Origin: an uncultured Nitrospinaceae bacterium
Lineage (GTDB): Bacteria; Nitrospinota; Nitrospinia; Nitrospinales; VA-1
Length of the DNA: 6,474 nucleotides
Reading direction: 5' to 3'
NCBI GenBank assembly: GCA_905182935.1
Contig: CAJJDL010000161.1
Span: forward strand, 1-6,474
The first letter of the stretch is position 1. Each line of letters begins with the position of its first letter. Under the pieces are notes generated by a model, which searched no databases, was not told the DNA's origin, and saw nothing but the letters and a program-made list of their open reading frames with translations. The translations under genes were made by a program, and so were the position numbers. Positions 5,444-6,474 of the stretch are shown here, piece after piece.

Positions 5444-6474
5444 GTCAGAAGCCCGACCACCGGGCAATCGCTTCTTGGGCATGTTACGATTTCGCCAACA
5501 CCATTTTTTCAATGAATGTAATCTCACTCTATTTTGCATTGTGGGTGACTGTCGATCATGGTGGGCAGGATATTCTTTATAGCGGTGCTCTTTCAATTTC
5601 TATGATAGCAGTCGCTTTGAGTGTTCCTATTTTCGGAGTAATTTCAGACCAAACAGGAAGACGCCGATTTCCGCTAGCTTTTCTTACCATTATGTCTGTT
5701 TTTGCCACTGTACTTATTGGGCAGACCAATCAATTATGGATAGGACTACTTCTATTTATCATTGCAAACTATTGTTATCAGTCAGCACTTGTATTTTACA
5801 ATGGGATGTTACCGAATGTTGCTCGCCGGTCTAGTGTTGGAATAGTTTCAGGATACGGGGTGTCACTCGGATATCTCGGGTCCATAATAGGACTTCTAGT
5901 AGTTGAGCCTTTTGTAACAAATGGTGGCAGATCCGCTGCATTTCTTCCTACTGGAATTCTATTCTTAATCTTCGCTATACCCTGTTTTCTTTTTGTAAAA
6001 GACACAAACCAAAATATTTTTTCGGTGAATATAAGGCTGGCTTTTAGCACCCTAAAAAAAACAATTACTAATACGTCTGACAACCAAATTCTATTTAAGT
6101 TTTTCGTGGTTCACTTCCTTGTTCTCGATGTTGTTAATACAATTATTGCTTTCATGGCGGTATACGCAAACAAAGTAATTGGACTCGATGACAAACAAAT
6201 AACTAGTTATTTAATTTTTTCCACGGTATTTGCAATGGTGGGTTCATTACTAATTGGTTGGCTGGTTAAACATAAAGGAACCATCTTTTCTTATTCAACC
6301 GTTTTATACCTTTGGATTACTTCACTATTTCTTACCATGGTAAGCTCAGAGGAAACTCTATTTTGGATAGCGGGTTCTCTTGCTGGATTAGGAATTGGCG
6401 GAGTATGGGTCGTTAGTCGAACCATCGTTATAGAACTATCTCCCCCTGAAAAAATAGGCAAATTTTTTGGACTT
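5440..6474 (+). CDS. Major facilitator transporter, UMF1 (Atg22-like) family, partial
   Basis: The gene begins with ATG 5440, overlapping the SUMF1 stop in ATGA, and runs off the right edge after 345 codons. The start SWACYDFANTIFSMNVISLYF (12-32) is the hallmark of the UMF1 family, and GVISDQTGRRR (66-76) is the conserved loop between membrane segments 2 and 3. Hydrophobic segments can be seen near residues 22-38, 48-70, 77-94, 98-120, 135-157, 168-187, 220-245, 255-275, 285-302 and 307-330, so roughly ten of an expected twelve lie in the window. The loop at about 188-216 is the central cytoplasmic loop. Members of this family are inner membrane transporters whose substrates are mostly undefined. 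Close coupling to the SUMF1 and zinc-ribbon genes implies a shared task. No Shine-Dalgarno site precedes the start. Confidence 0.9.
   Translation, partial: MSQKPDHRAIASWACYDFANTIFSMNVISLYFALWVTVDHGGQDILYSGALSISMIAVALSVPIFGVISDQTGRRRFPLAFLTIMSVFATVLIGQTNQLWIGLLLFIIANYCYQSALVFYNGMLPNVARRSSVGIVSGYGVSLGYLGSIIGLLVVEPFVTNGGRSAAFLPTGILFLIFAIPCFLFVKDTNQNIFSVNIRLAFSTLKKTITNTSDNQILFKFFVVHFLVLDVVNTIIAFMAVYANKVIGLDDKQITSYLIFSTVFAMVGSLLIGWLVKHKGTIFSYSTVLYLWITSLFLTMVSSEETLFWIAGSLAGLGIGGVWVVSRTIVIELSPPEKIGKFFGL

Overview
The window is AT-rich bacterial DNA and probably comes from a Gram-negative organism. The reasons are a lipid-linked oligosaccharide flippase, an exported SUMF1-domain protein with an N-terminal signal sequence, and overall codon and base use. 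Nothing here fixes the taxon. No rRNA, tRNA, CRISPR array, insertion sequence or phage gene is visible. Promoters that can be read are of the ordinary sigma-70 type, but almost none of the genes has a recognisable Shine-Dalgarno site.

Layout. (1) Positions 1-248, minus strand: the N-terminal 82 codons of a polysaccharide flippase, running off the left edge and without an ATG. (2) 372-656, plus: a 94-residue protein of unknown family, starting at a TTG behind a strong GGAGG. (3) 657-912: intergenic, with a strong hairpin. (4) 913-1980, plus: a radical SAM/SPASM enzyme. (5) 3501-2070, minus: a two-gene unit with a small parvulin-type prolyl isomerase followed by a zinc-ribbon SAM-dependent methyltransferase of the kind found in surface-sugar loci. 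(6) 3502-3658: divergent promoter region. (7) 3659-4246, plus: maf, a nucleoside triphosphate pyrophosphatase of the dTTP/UTP-type subfamily. (8) 4270-6474, plus: a promoter with an inverted repeat in its spacer, a possible 29-codon leader ORF, then a zinc-ribbon mini-protein, an exported SUMF1 protein without the formylglycine-generating-enzyme cysteines, and a UMF1-family major facilitator transporter cut by the right edge. These are all joined by four-base ATGA overlaps.

How the genes may work together. The left and middle parts (flippase, radical SAM enzyme, zinc-ribbon methyltransferase) resemble the accessory side of a cell-surface polysaccharide or modification locus, but they lie in different orientations and no glycosyltransferase is seen. 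The right-hand operon is the clearest functional unit: a small cytosolic zinc protein, a periplasmic SUMF1 protein and a membrane transporter translated in a coupled way. Its substrate is not known. The most interesting candidates are this coupled operon with its possible leader peptide, the cysteine-poor SUMF1 protein, the radical SAM enzyme with an incomplete SPASM motif and no obvious precursor peptide, and the orphan 94-residue protein.
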